Shown: positions 32,725 to 43,400 of the stretch, one piece after another
Layout: each line of letters opens with the position of its first letter
Position numbering within the stretch: position 1 is the first letter of the stretch
NCBI RefSeq assembly: GCF_019091085.1
Contig: NZ_JAGXJY010000027.1
Span: 1 to 64,000, forward strand
From: Mesorhizobium sp. GbtcB19
Lineage (GTDB): Bacteria; Pseudomonadota; Alphaproteobacteria; Rhizobiales; Rhizobiaceae
DNA length: 64,000 bases
Reading direction: 5' to 3'
Translations under genes and position numbers: made by a program
The notes under the pieces: model-generated
What the model was told of the DNA's origin: nothing
The model's input: the letters and a program-made list of their open reading frames with translations, nothing else
Databases searched by the model: none

Positions 32725-33912
32725 TTGACACCGGAACGACCTCCCATCCAGATCGAAAAGCCTTCGATCCTGATCCTGGGTACGCGCGGCATTCCAGCGT
32801 CCCATGGCGGCTTCGAGACTTTCGCCGAACGCCTGGCGCTTTTCCTCGCCGGCCGCGGGTGGAATGTCGGCGTCTATTGCCAGAAAGAGGTCGAGCGCGT
32901 CGGTCAAAGGGTGATGACCGGAACCTGGCGCGGCATCGAGTTGATCACCATCGAGGTCGCCTCCAAAGGCCCACGCGCGACGCTGGAGTTCGACTGGCAA
33001 TGCGTGCTCGACGCCGTGCGGCGGCCGGGCGTTTGCCTGGTGCTCGGCTACAATGGCGCGGTGTTCCTGACCTGGCTCAGGCTCATGCGGCGCCGGATCA
33101 TCACCAATATGGACGGCATCGAGTGGCGGCGGCCGAAATGGGGACCGGCGGCGCGCAGCTGGTTCTGGCTCAACGAATGGATCGGCGCCTGGTTCTCGCA
33201 CCGGCTGGTCGCCGATCATCCGGCGATCGCGGACCATTTGGCGACCAGGCGGCCGCGCAGCGCCATCGCCACCATCGCCTATGGCGCCGACCCGGTGACT
33301 TCGGCGCCTGAAGAGCCGATACGCGCGCTCGGGCTGGAACCCGGCAAATATCTGGTCTCGATCGCGCGGATCGAGCCCGACAACAACATCCTGCCGATCA
33401 TCGAAGCCTTCCGCCGCCGCGATCGCGGCGACATGAAGCTGGTGGTGCTGGGCACGCTCAACGACGACATCCCTTACCACCGCGCGGTGCGCGAGGCGGC
33501 GGGCGAGACGGTGATCATGCCGGGCGCGATCTACGACCAGGCGGTGGTGAAGGCGCTGCGTTATCACGCGCGCGCCTACATGCACGGACACACGGTGGGC
33601 GGCACCAACCCCTCGCTGGTCGAGGCGCTGGCCGCCGGCAACATGGTGATCGCGCATGACAACCGCTACAACCGCTGGGTCGCCGGCGAGGCGGCGATCT
33701 ATTTCAGCGACGTCGACAGCCTGAGCCAGCGCATCGACGAGGCGTTGGCCGACGACGCGCTGGTGGCAAGATGCGGCAAGGCGGCGCGGGCACGGGCGCG
33801 CGAAGCCTTCCGCTGGGACGACATCCTGCTGGCCTATGAGAAGGAAGCGCTGCGGCAGCTCGGCGTCACCACCGCTGCGCCAGCGAAAGCCGACCGCGCC
33901 CGGCACGCATGA
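32725..33912 (+). CDS. Glycosyltransferase family 4 with DUF1972 N-terminus, EPS locus
   Basis: 395 residues. The start ILILGTRGIPASHGGFETFAE (cited as GTRG-P-A-x-x-G-G-F-E) is the DUF1972 signature of rhamnosyl/glucosyltransferases. The C-terminal donor domain has LVSIARIEPDN, HGHTVGGTNPSLVEALAAGN (as GGTNPSLVEA) and a final helix. No ATG occurs in frame near the start, so I use TTG 32725 with GGGGAA upstream. It ends in an ATGA overlap with the GH5 gene, and the operon sits behind a sigma-54 site. Cytosolic face of the membrane; sugar specificity unknown. Confidence 0.88.
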   Translation: MTPERPPIQIEKPSILILGTRGIPASHGGFETFAERLALFLAGRGWNVGVYCQKEVERVGQRVMTGTWRGIELITIEVASKGPRATLEFDWQCVLDAVRRPGVCLVLGYNGAVFLTWLRLMRRRIITNMDGIEWRRPKWGPAARSWFWLNEWIGAWFSHRLVADHPAIADHLATRRPRSAIATIAYGADPVTSAPEEPIRALGLEPGKYLVSIARIEPDNNILPIIEAFRRRDRGDMKLVVLGTLNDDIPYHRAVREAAGETVIMPGAIYDQAVVKALRYHARAYMHGHTVGGTNPSLVEALAAGNMVIAHDNRYNRWVAGEAAIYFSDVDSLSQRIDEALADDALVARCGKAARARAREAFRWDDILLAYEKEALRQLGVTTAAPAKADRARHA

Positions 33913-35177
33913 CCGGCTGGTCGCGCCGCCGGTTCTTCGGCGCGGCGCTGGCCGCGGCGACAGTACCTCTGGTGAGTGCGGTTCCACCAGTCGCATCCCC
34001 GGCGCGTGCCGCCACCGGCCAATGGCCCTTCCGGCGCGGTGTCAACACCTGGCCCTGGTTTGCGCTGACGCGCGAATTTCCGGCACCCCTCACCGACTAT
34101 GACTGGCCGCCTTTCCAATCGCAGCGGCCGGTGCCGACGCCGGCCGATCTCGCGCGGCTGCGCGCCAGCGGGCTCGATTTCATCCGCCTGCCGGTCGATC
34201 CGGGCCCGTTCCTTGCCGCCGAAGCGGCCCAGCGCGGCGAGTTGATGGACATGCTCGACGCAGCGGTCGATGCGGCTCGGGCCGCCGACCTCGGCGTCAT
34301 CGTCAACGTGCAGGCCAATGGCGCCACGCATTACTGGAATCCCGAGCGCATGGTTTCCAGCACCGCGGCGCCGGAATTCGAGTCCTACCGGGCGCTGGTC
34401 GGCGAAATCGCCGAGAGGCTGCAGAGCAAGAGCATGGTGGCGCTGGAGCCGGTCAACGAGCCGCCGCAGGACTGTTCCTCGGCGGCATGGCCGGCCGTGC
34501 AGGCCTCGCTGCTCACGGCCGCCAGGGTTTTGGGGCCGAGCGTGCCGCTCGTCGTCACCGGCGGCTGCGGCTCGATGGTACGGGGCTTGACCGCGCTCGA
34601 CCCGGCGCCATTGGCCGACTACGAGCCGATCCTGTTCACCTTCCACTTCTACGAGCCCTATCTGTTCAGCCACCAGGGCGCGCCATGGATGCGCGAGCCG
34701 GTCTACCGCGCGCTGAACAACGTGCCGTGGCCGGCCTCGGCGGGCTCGCTGGAAAAGACGCTGGCCTCGGTCAAAGCGAGGATGGCTGAGGATACGGAAA
34801 GGTCCGACGAGGCCAAGAAGGCCGCCTATGCCGAGACCGAGCGCGTGCTGAAAGTCTATTTCGACGCCCAGCCCGATCGCCGCTTCATCGACGGCTACCT
34901 CAAGCAGGTGAGCGGCTGGGCGGACACCCATGGCATCGCGCATGAACGCATCATCATGGGCGAGTTCGGCGCGCTACGCACCGATGCCCGCTATACCGCC
35001 GCGCCCAACCCCGACCGCGCCCGCTATATCGCCGATGTGCGGCAGAGCGCCGAGGCGGCCGGCTTTCCCTGGGCGTTCTGGGACCTGTTCGACGGCATGG
35101 GCATGATGGACGACACCACGCGCGCGCTCGACCCGGCGATGGTCGAAGCGCTCGGGCTGAGGATGCCGGCGGATTAG
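33909..35177 (+). CDS. Tat-exported glycoside hydrolase family 5 (cellulase-like)
   Basis: 422 residues. The N-terminus WSRRRFFGAALAAATVPLVS has a twin-arginine motif, a hydrophobic core and cleavage near ARA-A (about 35), so it is probably exported folded. GH5 catalytic residues: acid/base E184 in LEPVNEPP, nucleophile E352 in IIMGEFGA, with HFYEP (246-250) between them. Such endoglucanase-like enzymes in EPS operons trim or release polymer in the periplasm. Translationally coupled (ATGA) to the preceding glycosyltransferase. The linkage it cuts is not known. Confidence 0.88.
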   Translation: MTGWSRRRFFGAALAAATVPLVSAVPPVASPARAATGQWPFRRGVNTWPWFALTREFPAPLTDYDWPPFQSQRPVPTPADLARLRASGLDFIRLPVDPGPFLAAEAAQRGELMDMLDAAVDAARAADLGVIVNVQANGATHYWNPERMVSSTAAPEFESYRALVGEIAERLQSKSMVALEPVNEPPQDCSSAAWPAVQASLLTAARVLGPSVPLVVTGGCGSMVRGLTALDPAPLADYEPILFTFHFYEPYLFSHQGAPWMREPVYRALNNVPWPASAGSLEKTLASVKARMAEDTERSDEAKKAAYAETERVLKVYFDAQPDRRFIDGYLKQVSGWADTHGIAHERIIMGEFGALRTDARYTAAPNPDRARYIADVRQSAEAAGFPWAFWDLFDGMGMMDDTTRALDPAMVEALGLRMPAD

Positions 35178-35249
35178 GTCTTGAATTGTTGAATCACCAA
35201 ACCGGGCTAAGGGTCTGGTTTCATTTGGGAGCCGGCCGAATGGCCATGC

Positions 35250-35888
35250 TCAGATGTATGGCGTAGCAGCCATAGCGGCTTTCAGGCCTGCGGTGCCCCT
35301 GTCGACCAGGGCCAGGAAAGCCTCGTTCGCTTTCTCCCGGCTTCTCGTCTGGCGGAAGGTGCGGTGCGCTTCGAGGAAGGCGACCGTCCAGGTCGCAAGC
35401 AGCAGGCCGGCCGCGAGACGCGCATCGGGATCGTCGGGATCGCGCCCGATCGCTTCGGCGAGCGCCTCGGCTACCAGATCCGCCAGTTCGTCGCGGATCG
35501 CCCGCGCCCGCGCCTTCAGGGTTTCGCTGCCGGCGACCGTCGGCACCAGACGCTCGCTTCTGGCGGAAAACTCCACCACCGGGCTGCGTTCGGCGACCAG
35601 CCGATGCGCGAGCAGGCACAGCGCCTCCAGCGGCGCGACGCCGGCGGCGCGCTGCCCGACCGCCGCGCGCAACATCTCGCGGCCCTCCTCGTCGCGGTCG
35701 AAGAACATGTCCTCCTTGCGCGGGAAATGGTTGAACACCGTCATGCGGCCGACATCGGCAGCCTCGGCGATCTCGTCCACGGTCACATGATCGAAGCCGC
35801 GCTCCATGAACAGGCGCGTGGCCGCATCGGAGATGGCCTTGCTGGTTGCGAGGCGCTTTCTGGAGCGGCGGTCGGACGGTTCTGGCAT
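35250..35888 (-). CDS. TetR-family repressor of the adjacent efflux gene
   Basis: 212 residues from ATG 35888 (AGAAG site; ATG 35903 is possible). N-terminal TetR helix-turn-helix: AISDAATRLFMERGF, VTVDEIAEAADVGRMTVFNHF. The C-terminal half is the helical ligand-binding and dimer domain. Divergent from a TetA-like MFS gene with operator-like palindromes between them, the classic arrangement for a drug-induced repressor. The inducer is not known. Confidence 0.9.
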   Translation of the reverse strand: MPEPSDRRSRKRLATSKAISDAATRLFMERGFDHVTVDEIAEAADVGRMTVFNHFPRKEDMFFDRDEEGREMLRAAVGQRAAGVAPLEALCLLAHRLVAERSPVVEFSARSERLVPTVAGSETLKARARAIRDELADLVAEALAEAIGRDPDDPDARLAAGLLLATWTVAFLEAHRTFRQTRSREKANEAFLALVDRGTAGLKAAMAATPYI

Positions 35889-35910
35889 GGCTTCTCGTAG
35901 CATGATCTTT

Positions 35911-35988
35911 GTACTCAGTACATATTCGTATTGACTCCGCGGCATCAATGCCAGATATGTGTACTCAGTATATATTAAAACTCAGTAC
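35911..35988. promoter_or_regulatory. Three GTACTNAGTAC operator-like boxes between tetR-like and efflux genes
   Basis: GTACTCAGTAC at 35911-35921 is a perfect palindrome around a central base. Close copies are GTACTCAGTAT at 35961-35971 and AACTCAGTAC at 35979-35988. The last two are 18 bp apart and overlap an AT-rich TATATTAAAA stretch that could be a -10 region. They are probably the binding sites of the divergently encoded TetR protein, controlling both genes. Confidence 0.65.
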
Positions 35989-36067
35989 AGATTTCTTGAC
36001 GCCCTGGCGCGAGGCGACCCCCCCGCTGCCGCCCGGCGCACCAACCCTTGCTCCCGGAGCTCATCTC

Positions 36068-37267
36068 ATGAACAAACCTCTCATCGTCATCTTTGCCGCC
36101 ATCTGCCTCGATGCCGTCGGCATCGGCCTCGTCTTCCCCATCCTACCGCGCCTTCTCGAGGAGGTGACGCAGGGCTCGGACATCGTGGCCTATATCGGCA
36201 TCATGACCGCGCTCTACGCGGCCATGCAGTTCCTCTTCGCGCCGGTGCTCGGCGCCTTGAGCGACAATCTGGGCAGGCGGCCGGTCCTGCTGATTTCGTT
36301 GGCGGGCGCTGCGATCAACTACCTGATCATGGCCTTCGCGCCGCAGCTCTGGATGCTGTTCCTCGGCCGCGCCATCGCGGGCTTGACCAGCGCCAACATT
36401 TCCGTGGCGACGGCTTACATCACCGACATCACGCCTGATGATAAGAGAGCAGGCCGGTTCGGCCTGTTCAGCGCCATGTTCGGCATCGGCTTCATCATCG
36501 GCCCGGTGCTGGGCGGCGTGCTCGGCGACCACTGGATCCGACTGCCCTTCATCGCCGCAGCCGTGCTCAACGCAGCGAACCTGCTTCTCGCCGTCTTCGT
36601 CCTGCCGGAATCGCGCCAACCGGCCCGCCGGAGGATCGACCTCGCCGCTCTCAATCCGCTGAAGCCGCTGCGCTGGGTGTTTTCGATGAAAGGGCTTGCG
36701 CCCATCGTCCTGGTCTATTTCATCCTGTCCGGCGCCGGTGAGGCCTACGGCACCTGCTGGGCGCTCTGGGGTTTCGACACGTTCGGCTGGAACGGCCTCT
36801 GGATCGGGCTGTCGCTCGGCATGTTCGGCCTTTGCCAGACGCTGGTGCAGGCCTTCCTGCCCGGCCCCGCCGCCCGGCTGCTCGGCGAGCGCAAGGCCTT
36901 CGTCATCGGCATCGGCTTTGCCTGTGTCGCGCTTCTCACCATGGCCTTCGCCGACCAGGGCTGGATGGTGTTCGCCATCATGCCGGTCTTCGCGCTCTCC
37001 GGCATCGGCACGCCGGCCTTCCAGGCGCTCGCGACAAGGCAGGTCGACGCGGAGCTACAGGGCCAGTTGCAAGGCGTGCTGGCTTCGGCCGTCAGCCTGG
37101 CCTCCATCGTCGCGCCGCTGGCCTTCTCGACCTTCTACTTCGCCACGCAAAGACAATGGCCCGGCGCCATCTGGCTTTCGGTGATCGCGATCAATCTGGT
37201 CGCGGTGCCGCTGGTGTTGCTTGGGACAAGGGGGCGCGAGGCGAGCGGGGTGATTGTAGGAGCTTAA
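36068..37267 (+). CDS. MFS drug efflux protein, TetA-like
   Basis: 399 residues, about twelve transmembrane segments, inner membrane. It shows strong TetA-type features: LDAVGIGLVFPILPRLL in TM1, motif A APVLGALSDNLGRRPVLLISLAGA (cited as GALSDNLGRRPVL), GRAIAGLTSANISVATAYI, FGIGFIIGPVLGG (motif C) and a final ATRQVDAELQGQLQG loop as in tetracycline exporters. The loop has SDN where Tet(A) has SDR. I start at ATG 36068 with GGAG upstream; the open frame reaches back to 35909 through the operator region. The substrate may be a tetracycline or another drug. Confidence 0.88.
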   Translation: MNKPLIVIFAAICLDAVGIGLVFPILPRLLEEVTQGSDIVAYIGIMTALYAAMQFLFAPVLGALSDNLGRRPVLLISLAGAAINYLIMAFAPQLWMLFLGRAIAGLTSANISVATAYITDITPDDKRAGRFGLFSAMFGIGFIIGPVLGGVLGDHWIRLPFIAAAVLNAANLLLAVFVLPESRQPARRRIDLAALNPLKPLRWVFSMKGLAPIVLVYFILSGAGEAYGTCWALWGFDTFGWNGLWIGLSLGMFGLCQTLVQAFLPGPAARLLGERKAFVIGIGFACVALLTMAFADQGWMVFAIMPVFALSGIGTPAFQALATRQVDAELQGQLQGVLASAVSLASIVAPLAFSTFYFATQRQWPGAIWLSVIAINLVAVPLVLLGTRGREASGVIVGA

Positions 37268-37499
37268 GAGGAAACGATGTGACCAAGCGAACGAGCGCGT
37301 TGGTCTTGCTTGTCCATGGGTCGTCGCGCGCACATTCGGCTGGATGACAAGATGGTAGCGCCCTGCGCGGAGCGCATCGACGCCTCTCTTACGCCATGCC
37401 CCTTGTCGTCACGGGCGGCGATCTCATCCGACAAGGCTTCCGCTCTTGCTGACTCGAGAAAGCCGGCGTCGAAAAAACAATCCAGTTCCTTGGATCAGA

Positions 37500-40400
37500 T
37501 CAGTGTCCCTGCTGCAGTTCACCCTGAGCGGTGTAGGTTGCCGAAAGATCACGCTGCCAATCGGCGTTGCTCGGATCAAGAGCCGCCAGCTTCTGCCGGA
37601 GGGCAAGGGACTGCTGACAGTTGTCCAAGGCGCCCGCTGAGTTGCCCTGCGCCTTCTGGAGGTCGCCGATTTCGAAATAGACCGTAGACAGCTCACTCTG
37701 CCAGTCGGCGTTGTTCGGATCGAGGGCCACCAGCCTCTCACGTATGGCGAGGGATTTCTGATAGTTCTCCAGAGCGACCGCCAAATTGTTCAGTGCCTTC
37801 TGGACGTCGCCGATGGATCGGTAGTCGATCCCTACGCTGCTAACACGAATCATGTTTGCTGCGTCGGCAACACTTAGCTTTTCATCGATGGTGAGGCCGC
37901 GCCGATAGTTCTCCAGGGCGCCCGCCGGGTCCCCTTGAGCCTTCTGAAGATCACCTAGTGCGATGTAGATCGATGACAGGCGGCTCTGCCAGTCGGCATT
38001 GTTGGGATCGAGAGCTACCAGCTTATCACGGATGGCAAAGGACTTCTGATAGTTCTCCAGCGCGGCCGCCAAATTGCCCTGCGCCTTCTGGACGTCGCCG
38101 ATGGATCGGTAGTCGATCCCTACGCTGCTGAGACGGACCATGTTTTCGCGGTCCGCGGCACTTAGCTTTTCATCGATGGCGAGGCCGCGCCGATAGTTCT
38201 CCAGGGCGCTCGCCGGGTCGTCCCGAGCCTTCTGAACATCACCTAGTGCGATGTAGATCGATGACAGGCGGCTCTGCCAATCGGCATTGTTCGGATCGAG
38301 AGCCGTCAGCTTCCCACGGATGGCAAAGGACTTCTGATAATTCTCCAGGGCGCCCGCCAAATTCCCCTGCGCCTTCCTGACATCGCCAATTTGGCTATAG
38401 GCATAGTCAAGATTGCCCGCCCAGTAGGTATTGTCGGGGTCTCCCGCAAAAAGCCTCGCTCGTATGGCTTGGCTCTTAGAGAAACTTTCGAGAGCTTTTG
38501 CAAGGTTTCCATTCGCTCTCTGCGCTAGACCGACTCTTTCGTAGATGAGCGACAGGCGGTTCTGCCAGTCGGCATTGTTCGGATCGAGGGCCACAAGCTT
38601 CTCACGGATGGCAAGGGACTTCTGATAGTTCTCCAACGCCCCGGCCAAGCTCCCCTGCGCCTTTTGGACGTCGCCGACGGAAGAATAGTCAGTGGCAAGA
38701 TTACTTTGCCTGTCGGTGTTTGCCTGGTCCGCCGCGCTCAGCTTTTCATCGATGGCAAGGCCGCGCCGATAGTTCTCCAGAGCGCCGGCCAGGTTACCCT
38801 GCGCTGTCTGAACATCGCCCTGTGTGGTGTAGATCGATGACAGGCGGCTCTGCCAGTCGGCATTGTTCGGATCGAGAGCCACCAGCCTCTCACGGATGGC
38901 AAGAGACTTCTGATAGTTGTCCAGGGCGCCCGCCAAATTCCCCTGCGCCTTCCGGACGTCGCCAATCTGGCTATAGGCATAGTCAAGATTGCTCGCCCAA
39001 TTGGTATTGTCGGGGTCTCCGGTAAAAAGCTTTGCTCGAATGGCCAGGCTCTCAGAAAGGCTCTCGAGAGCTTTTGCAAGATTTCCACGTGCTCTCCGAG
39101 CGAGACCGACTCTCTCGTAGATGAGTGATAGGCGGTTCTGCCAGTCGGCATTGTCCGGATCGAGAGCCACCAGCCTCTCACGAATGGCAAGGGATTTCTG
39201 ATAGCTGTCCAGGGCGCCGGCCAGGTTCCCCTGCGCGTCCTGTACGTCGCCGACGGAAGAATAGATCGTGGAAAGATCGCTCCGCCAGTTGGCATTGTTG
39301 TTCGGATCGAGAGCCACCAGCTTCTCACGGATGGCAAGGGACTTCTGATAGCTCTCCAGGGCTCCAGCCAGGTTCCCCTGTGCCTTCAGGACGTCGCCGA
39401 CGGAAGAAAAGTCAACGGCAAGATTACTTAACCTGTCGGTATTTCCCTGGTCCGCAGCGCTTAGCTTTTCATCGATGGTGAGTCCGCGCCGATAGCTATC
39501 CAGCGCGCCCGCCAAGTTCCCCTGCGCTGTCTGAACATTGCCCAGTGTGGTGTAGATCGATGACAGGCGGCTCTGCCAGTCGGCATTGTTCGGATCGAGA
39601 GCTACTAGCTTCTCACGGATGGCAAGGGACTTCTGATAGCTCTCCAGGGCGCCTGCCAGGTTCCCTTGTGCCTTCTGGACGTGGCCAATCTGGCTATAGG
39701 CATAGTCAAGATTGCTCGCCCAATTGGTATTCTCTGGGTCTCCGGCAAAAAGCTTTGCTCGAATGGCCAAGCTCTTAGAAAAGCTCTCGAGAGCTTTTGC
39801 AATATTTCCACGCGCTTTGTGAGCTAGACCGACTCTTTCGTAGATGAACGACAGGCTGTTCTGCCAGTCTGCATTGTTGTTCGGATCGAGAGCCACCAGT
39901 TTCTCACGGATGGCAAGGGACTTCTGATAGCTCTCAAGCGCGCCAGCCAAGCTCCCCTGCGCCTTTTGGACGTCGCCTATGGAAGAATAGTCAACGGCAA
40001 GATCATTCAGCCTGTCGGTGTTTCCTTGGTCGGCAGCGCTCAGCTTTTCATCGATAGTGAGTCCGCGCCGATAGTTCTCAAGGGCACCCGCGAGATTCCC
40101 CTGCGTTGTCTGAACATCACCCAGTGTGGTGTAGATCGACGATAGCCGGCTCTGCCAGTCGGCATTGTTCGGATCGAGAGCCACCAGCTTCTCACGGATG
40201 CCAAGGGACTTCTGATAGTTCTCCAGGGCGCCGGCCAAATTTCCCTGCGCCTTCTGGACGTCACCGATGGAAGAATAGTCAACGGCAAGATCATTCAGCT
40301 TGTCGGTATTTCCTTGGTCCGCAGCGCTTAGCTCTTCATCGATGGTGAGGCCGCGCCGATAGTCCTCAAGGGCACCCGCGAGGTTCCCCTGCGTTGTCTG

Positions 40401-43400
40401 AACATCACCAAGTGTGGTGTAGATCGATGATAGCCGGCTCTGCCAGTCGGCATTGTTTGGATCAAGAGCCACCAGCTTCTCACGGATGCCAAGGGACTTC
40501 TGATAGTTCTCCAGGGCGCCGGCCAAATTTCCCTGCGCCTTCTGGACGTCGCCTATGGCAGAATAGTCAACGGCAAGGTCATTCAGCCTGTCGGTATTTC
40601 CTTGGTCCGCGGCGCTTAGCTTTTCATCGATGGTGAGGCCGCGACGATAGTTCTCCAGAGCGCCCGCCAGGTTCCCCTGCGTTGTCTGAACATCTCCCAG
40701 TGCGGTGTAGGTCGACGACAGGCGGCTTTGCCAGTCGGCATTGTTCGGATCGAGAGCTACCAGCTTCTCACGGATGCCAAGGGACCTCTGATAGTTCTGC
40801 AGCGCGCCGGCCAAATTTCCCTGCGCCCTCTGGGCGTCGCCAATGGAAGTATAGTCAACGGCAAGATCACTCAGTCTGTCGGTGTTTCCTTGGTCGGCAG
40901 CGCTTAGCTTTTCATCGATGGCGAGTCCGCGCCGATAGTTCTCCAAAGCGCCCGACAAATTCCCCTGCGCTGCCTGGACATCGCCCAGCGTGGTGTAGAT
41001 CGACGAAAGATTGCCCTGCCAGCCGGCATTTTTTGGATCAAGAGCCACCAGCTTCTCACGGATGGCAAGGGATTTTTGATAGTTCTCCAAGGCACCCGCC
41101 AAGTTGCCCCGCGCCTTTAGGACGTCGCCGATAGATTGGTAGTCGATCGCTACGCTGCTAAGACGGACCATGTTTCCGCGGTCCGCGGCACCTAGCTTTT
41201 CATCGATGGCGAGGCCGCGCCGATAGTCCTCCAGAGCGCCCGCCAGGTTCCCCTGCGCTGTCTGAACATCACCCAGCACCGTGTAGATCGACGAAAGATT
41301 GCTCTGCCAGTCGGCATTGTTCGGATCGAGACCCACCAGCTTCTCACGGATGGCAAGGGACTTCTGATAGCTCTCCAGCGCGCTCGCCAAGTTTCCCTGT
41401 GCCTTCTGGACGTCGCCGATCGATCGGTAGTCGACCCCTACGCCGCTAAGACGGACCATGTTTCCGCGGTCCGCGGCACTCAGCTTTTCATCGATAGCGA
41501 GGCCGCGCCGATAGTTCTCCAGGGCGCCCGCCATGTTCCCCTGCGCTGTCTGAACATCACCCAGCCTGGTGTAGGTCGATGACAGGCGGCTCTGCCAGTC
41601 GGCATTATTCGGATCGATAGCCGCCAGCTTCTCGCGGATGGAGAGGGACTTCTGATAGCTCTCGAGGGCACCCGCCAAGTTTCCCTGCACCTTGCGGACG
41701 CCGCCGATGGAAGAATAGTCAACGGCAAGATCACTTAGCTTGTCGGTGTTGCCTTGGTCGGCGACGCTTAGCTTCTCATCGATGGCGAGTCCACGCTGAT
41801 AGCTATCCAGCGCCCCGGCCAAGTCCCCCTGCGCTGTCTGAACATCACCCAGCCTGGTGTAGGTCGATGACAGGCGGCTCTGCCAATCGGCATTGTTCGG
41901 ATCGAGCGCCGCCAGCTTCTCACGGATGGCAAGGGACTTCTGATAATTCTCGAGGGCACCCGCCAAGTTTCCCTGCACCTTGTGGACACCGCCGATGGAA
42001 GAATAGTCAACGGCAAGATCACTTAGCCTGTCGGTGTTGCCTTGGTCGGCGGTGCTTAGCTTCTCATCGATGGCGAGTCCACGCTGATAGCTATCCAGCG
42101 CCCCTGCCAAGTTCCCCTGCGCTGTCTGAACATTGCCCAGCGCGGTGTAGTTCGATGACAGGCGGCTCTGCCAGTCGGCATTGTTCGGATCGAGAGCCAC
42201 CAGCCTCTCACGAATGGCGAGCGATTTTTGATAGTTCTCCAGCGCGCCGGCCAAATTGCCCTGCGCCTTCAAGACGTCGCCCTTAACTTGAAAAGCTGTT
42301 CCCAGTGCTGCTTGCCAAGGGTGATCGAGCGGGTGAGTACCGCCAAACCTGGAAGCTATTTCCTCAGCGCGCCCGGCATATTTCAATGCAAAATTTGTAT
42401 CGCCTTGAGCCAATAATGTTTTAGCAATTTCAACAAATGTCGCTTCCTGCGCACGCCGGACCCCCATATCGTCCCCAACGGCTTCTATCAACTTACCCTG
42501 CAACTCTTCGGCTTTTACAAGTATATTTCTTACCACAAATACAGATACACCCTTAACATTTCGGAATTTTTGCGCCAATTCAAGAGTCGTTGAGTTTGCT
42601 ACTGCTGTCGATGCTGACAACAATTTCTGCGCCCGGCTTTGTTCACGCCATGCGATGACCCCACCGATGATTGCGGCGATCGCAAGAACGACCGCGATCG
42701 CCGCACCTATTCGCGTACGCCGGCTTGCTTCCCTGACAGCTATGATCTGGCCGGTTGCCGCGTCGGCGGCTCTCCTCTGCTCTTCCGCAATTGTCTCGGC
42801 GTCGGCAAGTTGCCGCGCCGTTGCCGCCTCCTTTTCGGCAGCCACGGCATTGTCGCGGGCTTTGCAGGCGGCAAGGTAGTCGGCGGTCTCGCTGTTGACG
42901 AGACTTTTCATCTCTCTGCGTTTGGCCTGTTCGCTTGTCCGATCAAGCAGCGTACCGGAATGCTGCAGCCAGTCGCCGAGCCTCCCTTTGGCACCCCATT
43001 CACGCGCCGCGTCTGCCGCGCGGCGCAACATGGCAATCGCCTCACCTTCCGCGCGCAACCATTCGCGCATTGGCCGCCACTGCCTGAGCAGTGCCTCGTG
43101 CGCGATCTGCAACCGCGTTTCGCCGCTCTCTGGCGCTGAATCTGACGTGAGCAACCGCTTGTCGACGAGCGCGTCGATGAACGGTAGCCCCTCCCGAGGC
43201 AGATCGCCCCGGAAAGCGGGACGGCCCTGTGGCTCCCGCGTTGCCGGATCGACGATCGCCAGCTGCGGAATAAGAGTTGCACGCAAGAGAGCGAAGACGG
43301 CGTCGCGGTCCTTGGGGATGTCCGGGTTGCCGGCGAGCGTCGCCAGCGCGTCGTTCACCGCCTTTTCGATCGCCCCGCCGATGCCGCCGCTCTGTTGATA

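Noticed and set aside
37560..42290. Regular repeats considered as a CRISPR array or satellite
   Set aside because: The repeats are continuous coding sequence with no spacers and a 144/288-bp period that equals TPR lengths.
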